Assembly: GCA_003248755.1 (NCBI GenBank)
Contig: QFQW01000003.1
Coordinates: forward strand, 1-64,000
Length of the DNA stretch: 64,000 nucleotides
Reading direction: 5' to 3'
DNA from: Chryseobacterium sp.
GTDB taxonomy: Bacteria > Bacteroidota > Bacteroidia > Flavobacteriales > Weeksellaceae
Every line of letters begins with the position of its first letter. Within the stretch, counting starts at the first letter, position 1. The translations under genes were made by a program, and so were the position numbers. This document shows positions 9,272 through 18,076 of the stretch, piece by piece. Below the pieces are notes generated by a model, which worked only from the letters and a program-made list of their open reading frames with translations, did no database searches and had not been told where the DNA came from.

Positions 9272-10870
9272 ATGAAAAAATATATAATAACATCCCTTCT
9301 TCTTGGCGTACTATCTATGACTGTGGGATGTAGAGATGCAATTGATATAGTACAAGATGGCGAATTAAGCAACGATGCAACATTCTCTAATGTTTCAAAC
9401 TTTAGAGATTACTTAATGGGAATTTATGCTGGTGTTAGTAATTCTGACGAAGTCTATTTTACATCTATTTTTACAGATGAAGTAGGTTACGGAACGGCAA
9501 ATGCGGGACAAGGAAATACCCTACATAGATTTTTCTTGGATGCTGGCGATTCAAGTGCATCCGGTATATGGCTTAATCATTATTCAACAATTAATAAGAT
9601 TAATAGACTAATAGACGGTTCCACAAAATTTGTTCCAAATGGAGCTACAGAACAGGCTATTTATACGCAGACATTGGTCGAAGCAAGAGCTTTACGTGCT
9701 TATAGTTACGTTCAGTTAGAGGCATTCTTTTCTACAAATATGAAAGATCCTAATGCATTAGGAGTTATATTTTCTGATGATATTCCTAATATTTATGCTC
9801 AAAAACCAAGAGTTGCTAATTCAGAAATTTTTCAATTAATAGAATCTGATTTGGACTTTGCGGCAGCTAATGTTAATGATGGGATTTCTAGACCATCAAC
9901 TTATCCGGCATTATATTTCCTAGTGAATAAAAATATGATTAATGCTTTAAGAGCGAGATTTTATTTATACAAAGGTGATAATACAAAAGCGGCTCAATAT
10001 GCGCAACAAGTCATTAATGATTTTGAAGCAGCAGGAGGTAAGTTAACACCAGCTACACCTCTTGTTCCATCTAGTGTTACAGCAGCAATTGGTACAGCAG
10101 TTTGGAATAATAATTTTTATGGAACTACCTCTATTGCTTCAGTAAATCCATATAGAATGATGTGGGCTGATAAAAGTCAAGGAGAAGTAATTTTTGGACT
10201 TAGTAGACCAACCAATGGAACTTGGAGTAATATTGCAAATCTATATACGACAAATTTAACAAATGCTTCCGGGTCTCCTTTGTTTGAAATGGGAAGAAAC
10301 TTGTTTAATATAATTCTTAATACGTCAGGAGATGTTAGAAGATACGCATATATAGATCCTACATCAAAAGTTGACAATAATTATGCAACAGCAGAAAATT
10401 TCAAGACTACAGATGTACTTATTATTGATAAATATCCAGGAAAAATAGGAACTAATCTTAATCTTAGAAATGATATTAAGATATTCAGATTGTCAGAGAT
10501 GTATCTAATTTTGGCAGAAGCAGCAGCAAATTCTAATAACCTTTCAGCAGCAGCAACAAATATTAAAAAAATAAGAGATGCTCGTAATTATCTAGGAGCA
10601 ACGGCGTTGCCATCTTATGCAAGTCAAGTTGATGCTTTGACGGATATTCTTAAAGAAAGAAGAGTAGAACTATGCTTTGAAGGACATAGGTATATAGATC
10701 TTAGAAGATTAGGTGCTACGGTTAATAAAACGATAGAAAGAGATCCTACGGATGATTTCATCAAAACTTTGCCAACAAGTATACCAATATCAGACTATAG
10801 ACTTACCTTACCAATTCCTTTGAATGAGTTAAAGGCTAATCCTACTATCCAACAAAATCCAGGCTACTAG
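9272..10870 (+). CDS. SusD/RagB-family nutrient-binding outer membrane lipoprotein
   Basis: This is the extracellular lid and ligand-binding partner of the SusC barrel. It has 532 residues from ATG 9272, which gives a proper lipoprotein signal with lipobox MTVGC (lipidated Cys20); an earlier in-frame codon overlapping susC would spoil the signal. The body is helical TPR-like. The C-terminal SusD hallmark is ILKERRVELCFEGHRYIDLRRLG, read in two parts around the Cys, ending near PIPLNELKANP. It forms a two-gene operon with the upstream SusC gene, closed by the palindromic terminator. No SusE/F-like gene or glycan enzyme follows, so this is an orphan pair. Confidence 0.92.
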   Translation: MKKYIITSLLLGVLSMTVGCRDAIDIVQDGELSNDATFSNVSNFRDYLMGIYAGVSNSDEVYFTSIFTDEVGYGTANAGQGNTLHRFFLDAGDSSASGIWLNHYSTINKINRLIDGSTKFVPNGATEQAIYTQTLVEARALRAYSYVQLEAFFSTNMKDPNALGVIFSDDIPNIYAQKPRVANSEIFQLIESDLDFAAANVNDGISRPSTYPALYFLVNKNMINALRARFYLYKGDNTKAAQYAQQVINDFEAAGGKLTPATPLVPSSVTAAIGTAVWNNNFYGTTSIASVNPYRMMWADKSQGEVIFGLSRPTNGTWSNIANLYTTNLTNASGSPLFEMGRNLFNIILNTSGDVRRYAYIDPTSKVDNNYATAENFKTTDVLIIDKYPGKIGTNLNLRNDIKIFRLSEMYLILAEAAANSNNLSAAATNIKKIRDARNYLGATALPSYASQVDALTDILKERRVELCFEGHRYIDLRRLGATVNKTIERDPTDDFIKTLPTSIPISDYRLTLPIPLNELKANPTIQQNPGY

Positions 10871-10877
10871 TTAAGTA

Positions 10878-10935
10878 AATTATCCTTAAATAAAAAATCC
10901 CGCAAATTTGCGGGATTTTTTATTTAAGGATAATT
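10878..10935. terminator. 58-bp perfect palindrome, bidirectional terminator
   Basis: A perfect palindrome without a loop is centred between 10906 and 10907. Its core is ATCCCGCAAA / TTTGCGGGAT flanked by A6/T6 and then the arms AATTATCCTTAAAT / ATTTAAGGATAATT. The GC core followed by T6 is a standard terminator for susCD; the outer arms make it unusually long. Confidence 0.9.
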
Positions 10936-10937
10936 AG

Positions 10938-10945
10938 TACTTTTG
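10938..10945 (+). promoter_or_regulatory. -7 box TACTTTTG upstream of the Porin_10 gene
   Basis: Matches the Bacteroidota -7 element TAnnTTTG 17 bases before the ATG at 10962. No good -33 TTTG is at the standard distance, because the palindrome arm occupies that position. Confidence 0.5.
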
Positions 10946-10961
10946 TACTCAAATTTCCTTG

Positions 10962-12884
10962 ATGAAATACTTATTCGCTCTGTTGTTATTTTTGAATATT
11001 AACATTAATGCACAGCAGATAAACAAAACGGATTCTAATAAAATCTCTTCCGATACTCTCAAAGTAGATTCTGGAGAGAAAGATTCATTAGAAATATATA
11101 AACCGACGATTTACGATTATCAATTCAAGAAAAGATTCTCTGAAAAGAAAATCTATGATACAACTTTTGCTATTGAGAGGTCATATATCGTTACACAATA
11201 TAACAAGAAAGATAACTTTGGTAAAATCCAATATGCTAATGTTGGTTCAGGATTTCAGAATTTAGTTTATGAAAAAAATGCTGAACAAAATCTCAGTCTT
11301 CTTCCAGAAAACAAATCTTTCTATCTTTTAGGAGAAAATGACATTAATTATTACGATGTCAAAACACCTACGACTACATTTTTCTATAATAATGCAATGC
11401 AAAATGGAGGACAACTTCATACCACATATACTCAGAATGTTGGCAAAGATTTTAATTTTGCGATTGAATACATGGGACTAAGATCTCAGGGGCTGTACAG
11501 CAATAGCCTGGCTTCAAGTAATAATACAATTTTCAGTGGTCATTATACATCGAAGAATGGTAAGTACGAAGCTTACGCTCATTACATTCACCAAAACGTA
11601 AATAATCAGGAAAATGGCGGAATTGCAGATGTAAATCTTTTCTTAGACGGAAATTCTGAATTTAATAATAGGTTAAATGTCGAAACCAATTTATCCGGAG
11701 CAGAATCTAGATATGGTTACAGACGATATTACTTTAGTCAGGAATTTGCTCCATTTGATCCAGCAAAATATCCATTCAAGTTAAGGCATACAATTTTTCA
11801 TCAGGGTAACAAATACTATTTCTCGGAAACAGCCGCCGATTTAGATTTTTTTGGTGGTACAGATATTACAGGATTTCCACTAGGTAGTAAAAAATTTTCC
11901 AACAATCTCAGCAATACATTCAGTTTGGTTTGGGATAATGAAAAATTTAAGTTGGATGCAGGGTTCCGTCATCAGTATATTACCTTCGGAAACAAGAATG
12001 CCTTCCCTCTTCTAAATATTCCCGGATATTTCAAAGAACAGAGATTTGGAGCAGTTGGGAATTTGCAGATCAAATTGTTAGACAAAATCCAACTGAAATC
12101 ATTCTTAGAAATTTCCAAAGGTTCCAATTTCGGAGATTACATTAAGACGACGAACGAATTGGTTTTCGAACCAATCAAAGATTATTTGATAGAAGGACGA
12201 GTTAATTTCCAATCTGCTTATCCGAGTTTCAATTATCTCGTGAATTCTTCGCATTATCTTAATTATAACTATTATCTGCAAAACCCAAATAACGAAGCCG
12301 TAACTCAAATCGGTGGAACTTTGAAACTGGCAAAATGGTTCAACACGCAATTGTTTGTTGACTATTACAGAATAGATAATTACACTTATTTTGATAATTC
12401 TGCTAAGCCTCAACAAAGCTCATCGTCGCTCAATATTTCTCAGATTGGAGGTGAAGCAACATTAGGTTACAAAAGGTTTCATTTGAACGGAAGAGTGTTA
12501 TTCCAAAAAGCTTTAACGAATGATAATCTTTTACCAATGCCGGATTTTATCGGTAGAGTCAATTTGTATTATCAAGCTCCGGCATTCAAGAAAGCAGCAG
12601 AGATTCAGGCCGGTGTTAAATTGTATTACTTCACCAAATTTGCTTCTAGAGAATTTTCACCAATTCTTAACGAGTACATTTTGCCGGGAACCAATCCTTA
12701 TTCCATTGGAGGACAGCCTATTGTGGATATTTATTTTAATATGAGAGTGAAGAGAATGTTTTTCTACGTAGAAGGTCAGCACATCAACCAGACCTTTATG
12801 CAGAACAAATCTTTTACGGCACCAAATTACCCGATTTACGATTTTCGTCTTAATCTAGGCATAGTTTGGTATCTTTTCCATTAA
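10962..12884 (+). CDS. Putative porin (Porin_10 / DUF4289 family)
   Basis: The product has 640 residues. The signal peptide (about 1-18, ending NINAQ) is followed by a Ser/Asp/Lys-rich periplasmic stretch, then DYQFKKRFSEKKIYDTTF and an extended run of amphipathic strands rich in aromatic residues. It ends LNLGIVWYLFH, with an aromatic residue close to the C-terminus as in outer membrane barrels. The pattern of GSGFQNLVYE, SFYLLGENDINYYDVKTPTT and FNFAIEYMGLRSQGLY is that of the Bacteroidota putative porin family. ATG 10962 is preferred over a TTG three bases earlier. It has its own -7 box behind the susCD terminator. The substrate is unknown. Confidence 0.85.
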   Translation: MKYLFALLLFLNININAQQINKTDSNKISSDTLKVDSGEKDSLEIYKPTIYDYQFKKRFSEKKIYDTTFAIERSYIVTQYNKKDNFGKIQYANVGSGFQNLVYEKNAEQNLSLLPENKSFYLLGENDINYYDVKTPTTTFFYNNAMQNGGQLHTTYTQNVGKDFNFAIEYMGLRSQGLYSNSLASSNNTIFSGHYTSKNGKYEAYAHYIHQNVNNQENGGIADVNLFLDGNSEFNNRLNVETNLSGAESRYGYRRYYFSQEFAPFDPAKYPFKLRHTIFHQGNKYYFSETAADLDFFGGTDITGFPLGSKKFSNNLSNTFSLVWDNEKFKLDAGFRHQYITFGNKNAFPLLNIPGYFKEQRFGAVGNLQIKLLDKIQLKSFLEISKGSNFGDYIKTTNELVFEPIKDYLIEGRVNFQSAYPSFNYLVNSSHYLNYNYYLQNPNNEAVTQIGGTLKLAKWFNTQLFVDYYRIDNYTYFDNSAKPQQSSSSLNISQIGGEATLGYKRFHLNGRVLFQKALTNDNLLPMPDFIGRVNLYYQAPAFKKAAEIQAGVKLYYFTKFASREFSPILNEYILPGTNPYSIGGQPIVDIYFNMRVKRMFFYVEGQHINQTFMQNKSFTAPNYPIYDFRLNLGIVWYLFH

Positions 12885-12900
12885 TTTGTTAGAATTGTTA

Positions 12901-13008
12901 TGGCAGCTTTATACGCTTTCCGCTCCCAAACCTAACGAAGTGGTTCGACGAAGTCAATCTTTTTACTTTTTAGCAAAAAAGCAAAAAGGATTTCCGCTCA
13001 AATCGAGG
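12901..13008 (-). repeat. Structured intergenic element, copy A of a three-member family
   Basis: This lies in the 325-base gap 12885-13209, which has no gene. Read on the minus strand it begins CGATTTGAGCGGAAATCC (13006-12988 area) and enters a stem of CTTTTTGC / AAAAAGT type. After an insert containing CTTCGTCGAACCACTTCG it ends GGGAGCGGAAAGCG (12927-12914). The same outer motifs occur at 31803-31899 and 55886-55986 with different interiors. The rest of the gap (13009-13209) is AT-rich; near 13165-13190 it holds CTTTGCGAACCTTGCG, a phrase without obvious function. No promoter box exact to TAnnTTTG was found for bshC. Confidence 0.55.
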
Positions 13009-13209
13009 AACGAGATTCATCGATTCAAATGAAAAAATAAATAAATTAGAGATAAGTCGGGCTGCAATTAAAACATAAAAACAACATTTGTAAATAAATA
13101 AAACCCTAAAACTTTGATGAGTGAAACGCCCTTGCGTATCTTAAAAACAATAAGTTGTTAAAAAAACTTTGCGAACCTTGCGTTTAAAAATATAAAAAGT
13201 ATCAACCAA

Positions 13210-14784
13210 ATGACCATCGGTTTCGAACATATAGATAGTATTCCACAGCTTGTAAAAGACTTTCTGAAAAAAAATCTGGACGGATTTCAAGGAAAAGTTT
13301 TTGACCTGGAGAATTTCAAAAATCAGATTACGGAAAAACAAAATTCCTATTCTGATGACAAAAGAGAACTACTTTACAACGCGATTTTTTCTCAGAATCA
13401 GGAGGAGCAGATGTCTCCAAAACAATTGGAATTTCTTTTTTCTTTGAAAGATAAAAATACATTTACCATTACAACTGGTCATCAGCTCAATCTATTTACA
13501 GGTCCGGTTTTTTTTATTTATAAGATTTTGCAGACCATAAAAACTGCAGAGTTTTTAAAATCTAATTTTCCGGAATTTAATTTCGTTCCCATTTTTTGGA
13601 TGGCAACGGAAGACCACGATTTTGATGAAATCAATCATTTCAAAACACGTGAACATTATTACGAAATCAAAGGGAATGCTGGTGGTGATGTTGGAAATAT
13701 TAAAATCGATGAAACCTTTTTCATTCAGGAATTTGAGAGAGAATTCAAAGACAATCTCTATGGCACCGAATTGATTCTCTGGATTAAAAAAGCCTATCAA
13801 AAAGGAAAAACGCATACACAAGCGATTCGATATTTGGTGAATCAATTATTTTCGGACTACGGATTACTGACAATCGATGGAAACGAAAAAGAACTGAAAA
13901 ATCAGGTCAAAGATATTTTCAGAAAAGAATTATTATCGAATCAACTTTTTGAAACAACTAGAAATCAAAGACAATTTCTGGAATATAATTATGGCAAAGT
14001 CCAAGTCAATCCGAGAGCAATCAATCTTTTTTATTTGACGGAAACCAGAAACAGAATCGAAAAAATCAACAATGATTATTTCATTCTTGACACCGATTTA
14101 AAATTCTCAGAAGAAGAAATTCTAAATGAACTAGAAAATCATCCGGAAAAATTCAGCCCAAATGCGGTTCTTCGTCCTGCATATCAGGAAACGATTATGC
14201 CGAATCTGGCTTACGTTGGCGGGAATGCTGAGATTATGTACTGGATAGAGCTCAAAGATTATTTCGAATCCATTAATCTTCCTTTTCCTATTCTGATTCC
14301 AAGGAATTCGATGTTGTTTTTGGAGGAAAAGACCTTTAGAAAGATTGAAAACTCAGGATTAAAAATCGAAGATTTCTTCGGTAATTTTGCAGAAGTCATC
14401 AATCAAAAAATATTAGATAACAACGAAATTAAATCTCTTCTTGAGCAAAAAGAACAAGATTTAATTAATTCGTTTTCAGAAATAAAAACAAAGGCAGAAC
14501 AAACAGACAAAACATTTGTAAATCTTGTGAATGCAGAGGAAACTCGACAATTAAAATCATTCAGAAGAATGCAGAAACGCCTTCTGAAAGCTGAAAAAAT
14601 AAAGCAATCTGAGAAATTTGACCAGATGCAAAATTTATTTCTGAAAGTTCATACAGGTGGAACTTGGCAGGAAAGAGTTCTGAATTTCAGTGTGTTCTAT
14701 GCGGATTTTGGAAGGCAATGGATTGCCGATAGTTATCAACAAATGGATGTTCAAAAATCGGAACTGATAATTTCTTCCATTTAA
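13210..14784 (+). CDS. bshC: Bacillithiol biosynthesis cysteine-adding enzyme BshC
   Basis: BshC adds cysteine to glucosaminyl-malate, the last step of synthesis of the low-molecular-weight thiol bacillithiol, used by Firmicutes and many Bacteroidota. The product has 524 residues, the usual length. Family motifs are TTGHQLNLFTGPVFFIYKI (about 94-112) and PIFWMATEDHDFDEINH (about 131-147), with VLRPAYQETIMPNLAYVGG further on. A C-terminal coiled-coil region (about 410-475) precedes the end segment GGTWQERVLNF. BshA and BshB are not in this window. The next gene begins 37 bases later but has its own -7 box. Confidence 0.95.
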   Translation: MTIGFEHIDSIPQLVKDFLKKNLDGFQGKVFDLENFKNQITEKQNSYSDDKRELLYNAIFSQNQEEQMSPKQLEFLFSLKDKNTFTITTGHQLNLFTGPVFFIYKILQTIKTAEFLKSNFPEFNFVPIFWMATEDHDFDEINHFKTREHYYEIKGNAGGDVGNIKIDETFFIQEFEREFKDNLYGTELILWIKKAYQKGKTHTQAIRYLVNQLFSDYGLLTIDGNEKELKNQVKDIFRKELLSNQLFETTRNQRQFLEYNYGKVQVNPRAINLFYLTETRNRIEKINNDYFILDTDLKFSEEEILNELENHPEKFSPNAVLRPAYQETIMPNLAYVGGNAEIMYWIELKDYFESINLPFPILIPRNSMLFLEEKTFRKIENSGLKIEDFFGNFAEVINQKILDNNEIKSLLEQKEQDLINSFSEIKTKAEQTDKTFVNLVNAEETRQLKSFRRMQKRLLKAEKIKQSEKFDQMQNLFLKVHTGGTWQERVLNFSVFYADFGRQWIADSYQQMDVQKSELIISSI

Positions 14785-14795
14785 TCTGAAAGCAT

Positions 14796-14803
14796 TATTT
14801 TTG
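14796..14803 (+). promoter_or_regulatory. -7 box TATTTTTG upstream of the LysM gene
   Basis: TAnnTTTG match 18 bases before ATG 14822, directly after the bshC stop. No clear -33 TTTG; the promoter is plausible but not proven. Confidence 0.45.
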
Positions 14804-14821
14804 TAGCAATATAAAAAAAGG

Positions 14822-16822
14822 ATGGTTAAAAAGATTTTCATTTTATCAGGACTTATCGGATTTTTAGGGCTTTCGGCACAGAAAACCCATACCGTTGCAC
14901 CAAAAGAAACACCTTACGGGATTTCTAAACAATATGGTATAACGATTGATGAATTGTATCAATTGAATCCTTCCAAAAAAGAAGGCGGGCTTAAAATTGG
15001 AGACGTAATTGTGGTTTCAAAAACTGGAGGAAGTTCAAAAACGACAGCATCAGCTCCAACACCTGTTACTACAAATTCGGGAAACAAAAATGGTAAAACA
15101 GGAACCATTACTTTACTGCCAAAGCAAACCATTTACGGCATCACAAAACAGTATCAGATTTCTGAGGCTGACCTTAGAAAACTGAATCCTGAACTGGATT
15201 CTCATATGAAAATCGGTGAAAAAATTACTTTGCCATTAGATAACATTCAGAAATTTGGAGGTTCTGTGCCTGCAACCGTTGCTCAAACGACAACTACGAC
15301 AGAAAAACCTGCGGAAGTAAAACCAGTGACTAAAACTGAAACTACCACTTCTGACAAGGGTTTATATGTTGTTCAGGCAAAAGATAATTATTATAAAATC
15401 TCGAGACAATTCAACCTGACACAAAAGCAATTATTTGCTTTGAATCCGGGATTGGAAACAACAGGTTTGAAACCGGGAGAAGCAATCAGAGTTTCCGGTT
15501 CTGATTCTGTTACAACTTCTTCTCAATCTATCAAGGTTGAAGATAATTCTCAAAGTAATACAGCTTCGGCTCCGGTTACAAAAACGACAACTCAGACAAC
15601 TGTTACCGAGCCTGTAAAGACTTCAAATGTTACTTCTTCAGAAGATGATTATGTGACTTATACAGTTCAAAGTGGCGATACGATGTTCAGTATTATGAAC
15701 AGATTCAATGTGACATTGGACCAGTTAATTAGTCTTAATCCAAATCTTTCTGATGGTTTGAAAGCCGGAATGACGCTTAAAATAAAGAAACAAGACCCAA
15801 TGTATTCTAAAAAAAGCGGCGATGTTTTGAGTGTTGTTTTGATGTTGCCTTTCGGATTTGATGCTAATGATGCAAAGTACAGAACAATGTCTATGGATTT
15901 CTTAACTGGTGCAAAATTGGCAGCTGAGAGAAATGCAACCAATGGACAAAAACTGGACATCAAAGTTGTAGATGCAGGAAACGAAACAACTTTCAAAAAC
16001 AGTCTTTCCCAAATCAATCCTGAGAATACGGATTTGATTGTTGGACCTTTTTTCAAATCAAGTGTTCTGGAAGTTCTTAGATTTGTAAATGATAAAAAGA
16101 TTCCTGTCGTTGCGCCATTTGCGAACTCGGAAGACCTTTTTGACTACAGCAATCTGATTATCATCGAAACTGAAAACTCGGTTTATTCAGACAGGATAGT
16201 AAAAGAAGTTGGTCAGGTTTATCAGGACCAGAAAATCTATATCGTGGCAGATAATTCCAAAGCAAATGCGAATGCTATCAAAGCCGGTTTGGAAAAATCA
16301 TTATCAAAACCGAATGTTGTTATTGTTAATTCTTCATCAGAAATTCAGTTGGAAAACAATATGATGACAGGACAATCGGTTCCTGTGATTGCTATTTTGG
16401 CTGACGATGACGAATCTGCAGGTGCTGCATTTGCATCAAAAGTGATTGCGCTTGGAAAACAGACAGAAGGCGTGAAAGCTTTCAGTATGTTCTACAGCCC
16501 GAGCTTTGAGAAAAATGTAGATGACCTTTCCAAAGCAAGCCTGGTTTATCTGATGGACAGAAAAATCAATTACGAGGGCGATTTTGAAAAAGAAATTCTT
16601 GCCGCTTACAAAGGCAAATATTGTAAAACACCATCAAAATATGCCGTTATCGGTTTTGATGTGATGAACGATATGCTGACGAGAGAAAACAAAAAAGGAG
16701 AAATTTTCAAACAAATCGGCAAATCTCAAACACAGCTGGCAACAAAATTCGAATTTGTAAAAGCAAAACCAAATGGCGCTTATATCAACAACGGTTACAG
16801 AGTTGTAAGATTGATGCAATAA
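14822..16822 (+). CDS. Four-LysM protein with C-terminal periplasmic-binding-like domain
   Basis: The product has 666 residues. A short signal peptide (about 1-19, GFLGLSAQ) is followed by four LysM modules, which bind peptidoglycan or related glycans: about 21-62, 96-140, 181-225 and 276-322. Each has the YGI/YKI/FSI...LNP pattern, and they are separated by Thr/Ser/Lys-rich linkers. From about residue 335 to the end there is a type-1 periplasmic-binding-protein-like domain (VVLMLPFGFDANDA, DLIVGPFFKSSVLEVL, IPVVAPFANSEDLF). The combination suggests an envelope-anchored sensor or a cell-wall-associated factor rather than a classical ABC transporter partner, as no permease is nearby. fabD follows after 125 bases of AT-rich repeats. 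Confidence 0.85.
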   Translation: MVKKIFILSGLIGFLGLSAQKTHTVAPKETPYGISKQYGITIDELYQLNPSKKEGGLKIGDVIVVSKTGGSSKTTASAPTPVTTNSGNKNGKTGTITLLPKQTIYGITKQYQISEADLRKLNPELDSHMKIGEKITLPLDNIQKFGGSVPATVAQTTTTTEKPAEVKPVTKTETTTSDKGLYVVQAKDNYYKISRQFNLTQKQLFALNPGLETTGLKPGEAIRVSGSDSVTTSSQSIKVEDNSQSNTASAPVTKTTTQTTVTEPVKTSNVTSSEDDYVTYTVQSGDTMFSIMNRFNVTLDQLISLNPNLSDGLKAGMTLKIKKQDPMYSKKSGDVLSVVLMLPFGFDANDAKYRTMSMDFLTGAKLAAERNATNGQKLDIKVVDAGNETTFKNSLSQINPENTDLIVGPFFKSSVLEVLRFVNDKKIPVVAPFANSEDLFDYSNLIIIETENSVYSDRIVKEVGQVYQDQKIYIVADNSKANANAIKAGLEKSLSKPNVVIVNSSSEIQLENNMMTGQSVPVIAILADDDESAGAAFASKVIALGKQTEGVKAFSMFYSPSFEKNVDDLSKASLVYLMDRKINYEGDFEKEILAAYKGKYCKTPSKYAVIGFDVMNDMLTRENKKGEIFKQIGKSQTQLATKFEFVKAKPNGAYINNGYRVVRLMQ

Positions 16823-16830
16823 TTATAGTT

Positions 16831-16941
16831 GATATGTGATGAATGATAATTGATTCAGGATTCGCACTTTCACCCTTAGAAATAAAATAAAATTTAAAAC
16901 ATTGATGATATATCATTTATAATTCATCAATTATCATTTAT
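16831..16941. repeat. AT-rich inverted array between the LysM gene and fabD
   Basis: The left arm (16831-16854) carries GTGATGAATGATAATTGAT. The right arm (about 16908-16941) carries the complementary ATCAATTATCATTTAT and similar words. Arrays of TGATAAATGATG-like words also occur at 56017-56043 with 56173-56204. It could fold into an AU stem; no T-tract follows the right arm in a terminator arrangement. Confidence 0.4.
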
Positions 16942-16947
16942 AAATAT

Positions 16948-17823
16948 ATGAAAGCACTTGTATTTCCTGGGCAGGGTTCACAGTTTGTCGGGATGGGAAA
17001 AGAATTATACGATTCCCGAAAAGATGTGAAAGACCTGATGGATTCTGCCAATGATATTCTTGGTTTTGATATTGTTTCGGTAATGTTCAACGGAACAGAT
17101 GAAGACCTTAAAAAAACCAGTGTCACTCAGCCTGCTATTTTCCTACACTCGGTTGCTGCTGTAAAAGTAGCGAATGGTTTGGGCGCAGAAATGGTTGCCG
17201 GACATTCTTTGGGCGAGTTTTCTGCTTTGGTTGCCAATGGTGTCTTGTCTTTTGAAGATGGATTGAAATTGGTTTCCGAAAGGGCACAGGCAATGCAGAT
17301 GGCTTGCGATATCAATCCAAGTTCTATGGCTGCCATTCTTGGCTTGGAAGATGCAAAAGTTGAAGAAATCTGTGCAGAAATCGAGGGAATTGTTGTTCCT
17401 GCTAATTACAACTGTCCCGGACAATTGGTGATTTCCGGAGAAACTGCATCTGTGGAAAAAGCTTGCGAAGCCTTGAAGGCGGCTGGTGCCAAAAGAGCTT
17501 TGTTATTACCTGTTAACGGTGCGTTTCATTCGCCATTAATGATGCCCGCTCAGGAGAGATTAGCTGCTGCGATTGAAAACACGAAGTTCAGAAAGGCAAC
17601 GATTCCGGTTTACCAGAACATCACGACAACGGCAGTTTCTGACCCGCAAGAAATCAAAAACAATCTGATTGCTCAGTTGACAGGTCCTGTAAAATGGACA
17701 CAGAGTATACAGAATATGATAAAAGATGGTGCAACTAATTTTATAGAAGTTGGACCTGGAAAAACCCTTCAGGGCTTGATTAAGAAAATCAATCCGGAAG
17801 TGACTGTTGCTTCTGCAATTTAA
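16948..17823 (+). CDS. fabD: Malonyl CoA-acyl carrier protein transacylase
   Basis: FabD moves malonate from CoA to ACP, feeding fatty acid elongation in the cytoplasm. The product has 291 residues, a normal length. The N-terminal VFPGQGSQ is present. The nucleophile is Ser87 in GHSLGEF, Arg112 is probably in SERAQAMQ, and the general-base His is His194 in GAFHSPLM. NYNCPGQLVISG and the C-terminal VGPGKTLQGLIKK also match the family. It is monocistronic here: the other fab genes are absent, and a REP array lies between it and the next gene. Confidence 0.97.
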   Translation: MKALVFPGQGSQFVGMGKELYDSRKDVKDLMDSANDILGFDIVSVMFNGTDEDLKKTSVTQPAIFLHSVAAVKVANGLGAEMVAGHSLGEFSALVANGVLSFEDGLKLVSERAQAMQMACDINPSSMAAILGLEDAKVEEICAEIEGIVVPANYNCPGQLVISGETASVEKACEALKAAGAKRALLLPVNGAFHSPLMMPAQERLAAAIENTKFRKATIPVYQNITTTAVSDPQEIKNNLIAQLTGPVKWTQSIQNMIKDGATNFIEVGPGKTLQGLIKKINPEVTVASAI

Positions 17824-17916
17824 TTAAAGAATTTTAATCCGCAGTGCCGAAGTAGGCTGCATAAGATTCTACGATTTTTCTGCTAAATATCAATTGTCTG
17901 CGAGAAATTTAGCAAA

Positions 17917-18030
17917 GCTCCGTAGGAGCGATATGTTTGTAGAAAAAATACCCAATTAAGTGGGAGCTCCGTAGGAGCGAAATGATTGCAGTATTGATGG
18001 TCATCTTTTCTTGAAGCTTCGTAGGAGCGA
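17917..18030 (+). repeat. Triplet of REP-like palindromes with 50-bp period
   Basis: GCTCCGTAGGAGC occurs at 17917 and 17966, and GCTTCGTAGGAGC at 18016, all in the same orientation with starts 49 and 50 bases apart. The palindrome is followed by a partly conserved tail (ATGTTTGTAGAAAA after the first; weaker after the others). The same palindrome and tail flank the transposase gene at 49254-49718. Just before it, 17881-17888 and 17907-17914 form a separate inverted repeat (TGCTAAAT / ATTTAGCA). Confidence 0.85.
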
Positions 18031-18076
18031 CACATTGGTCTTTAGATTAATAATTAAAAAAAATAACAGCACATAT

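Noticed and set aside
17917..18030. Possible CRISPR-like array of three short repeats
   Set aside because: The repeat is a 13-bp palindrome, spacers share partial sequence, there are only three copies and no cas genes. The same unit flanks a Y1 transposase, so REP is the better reading.
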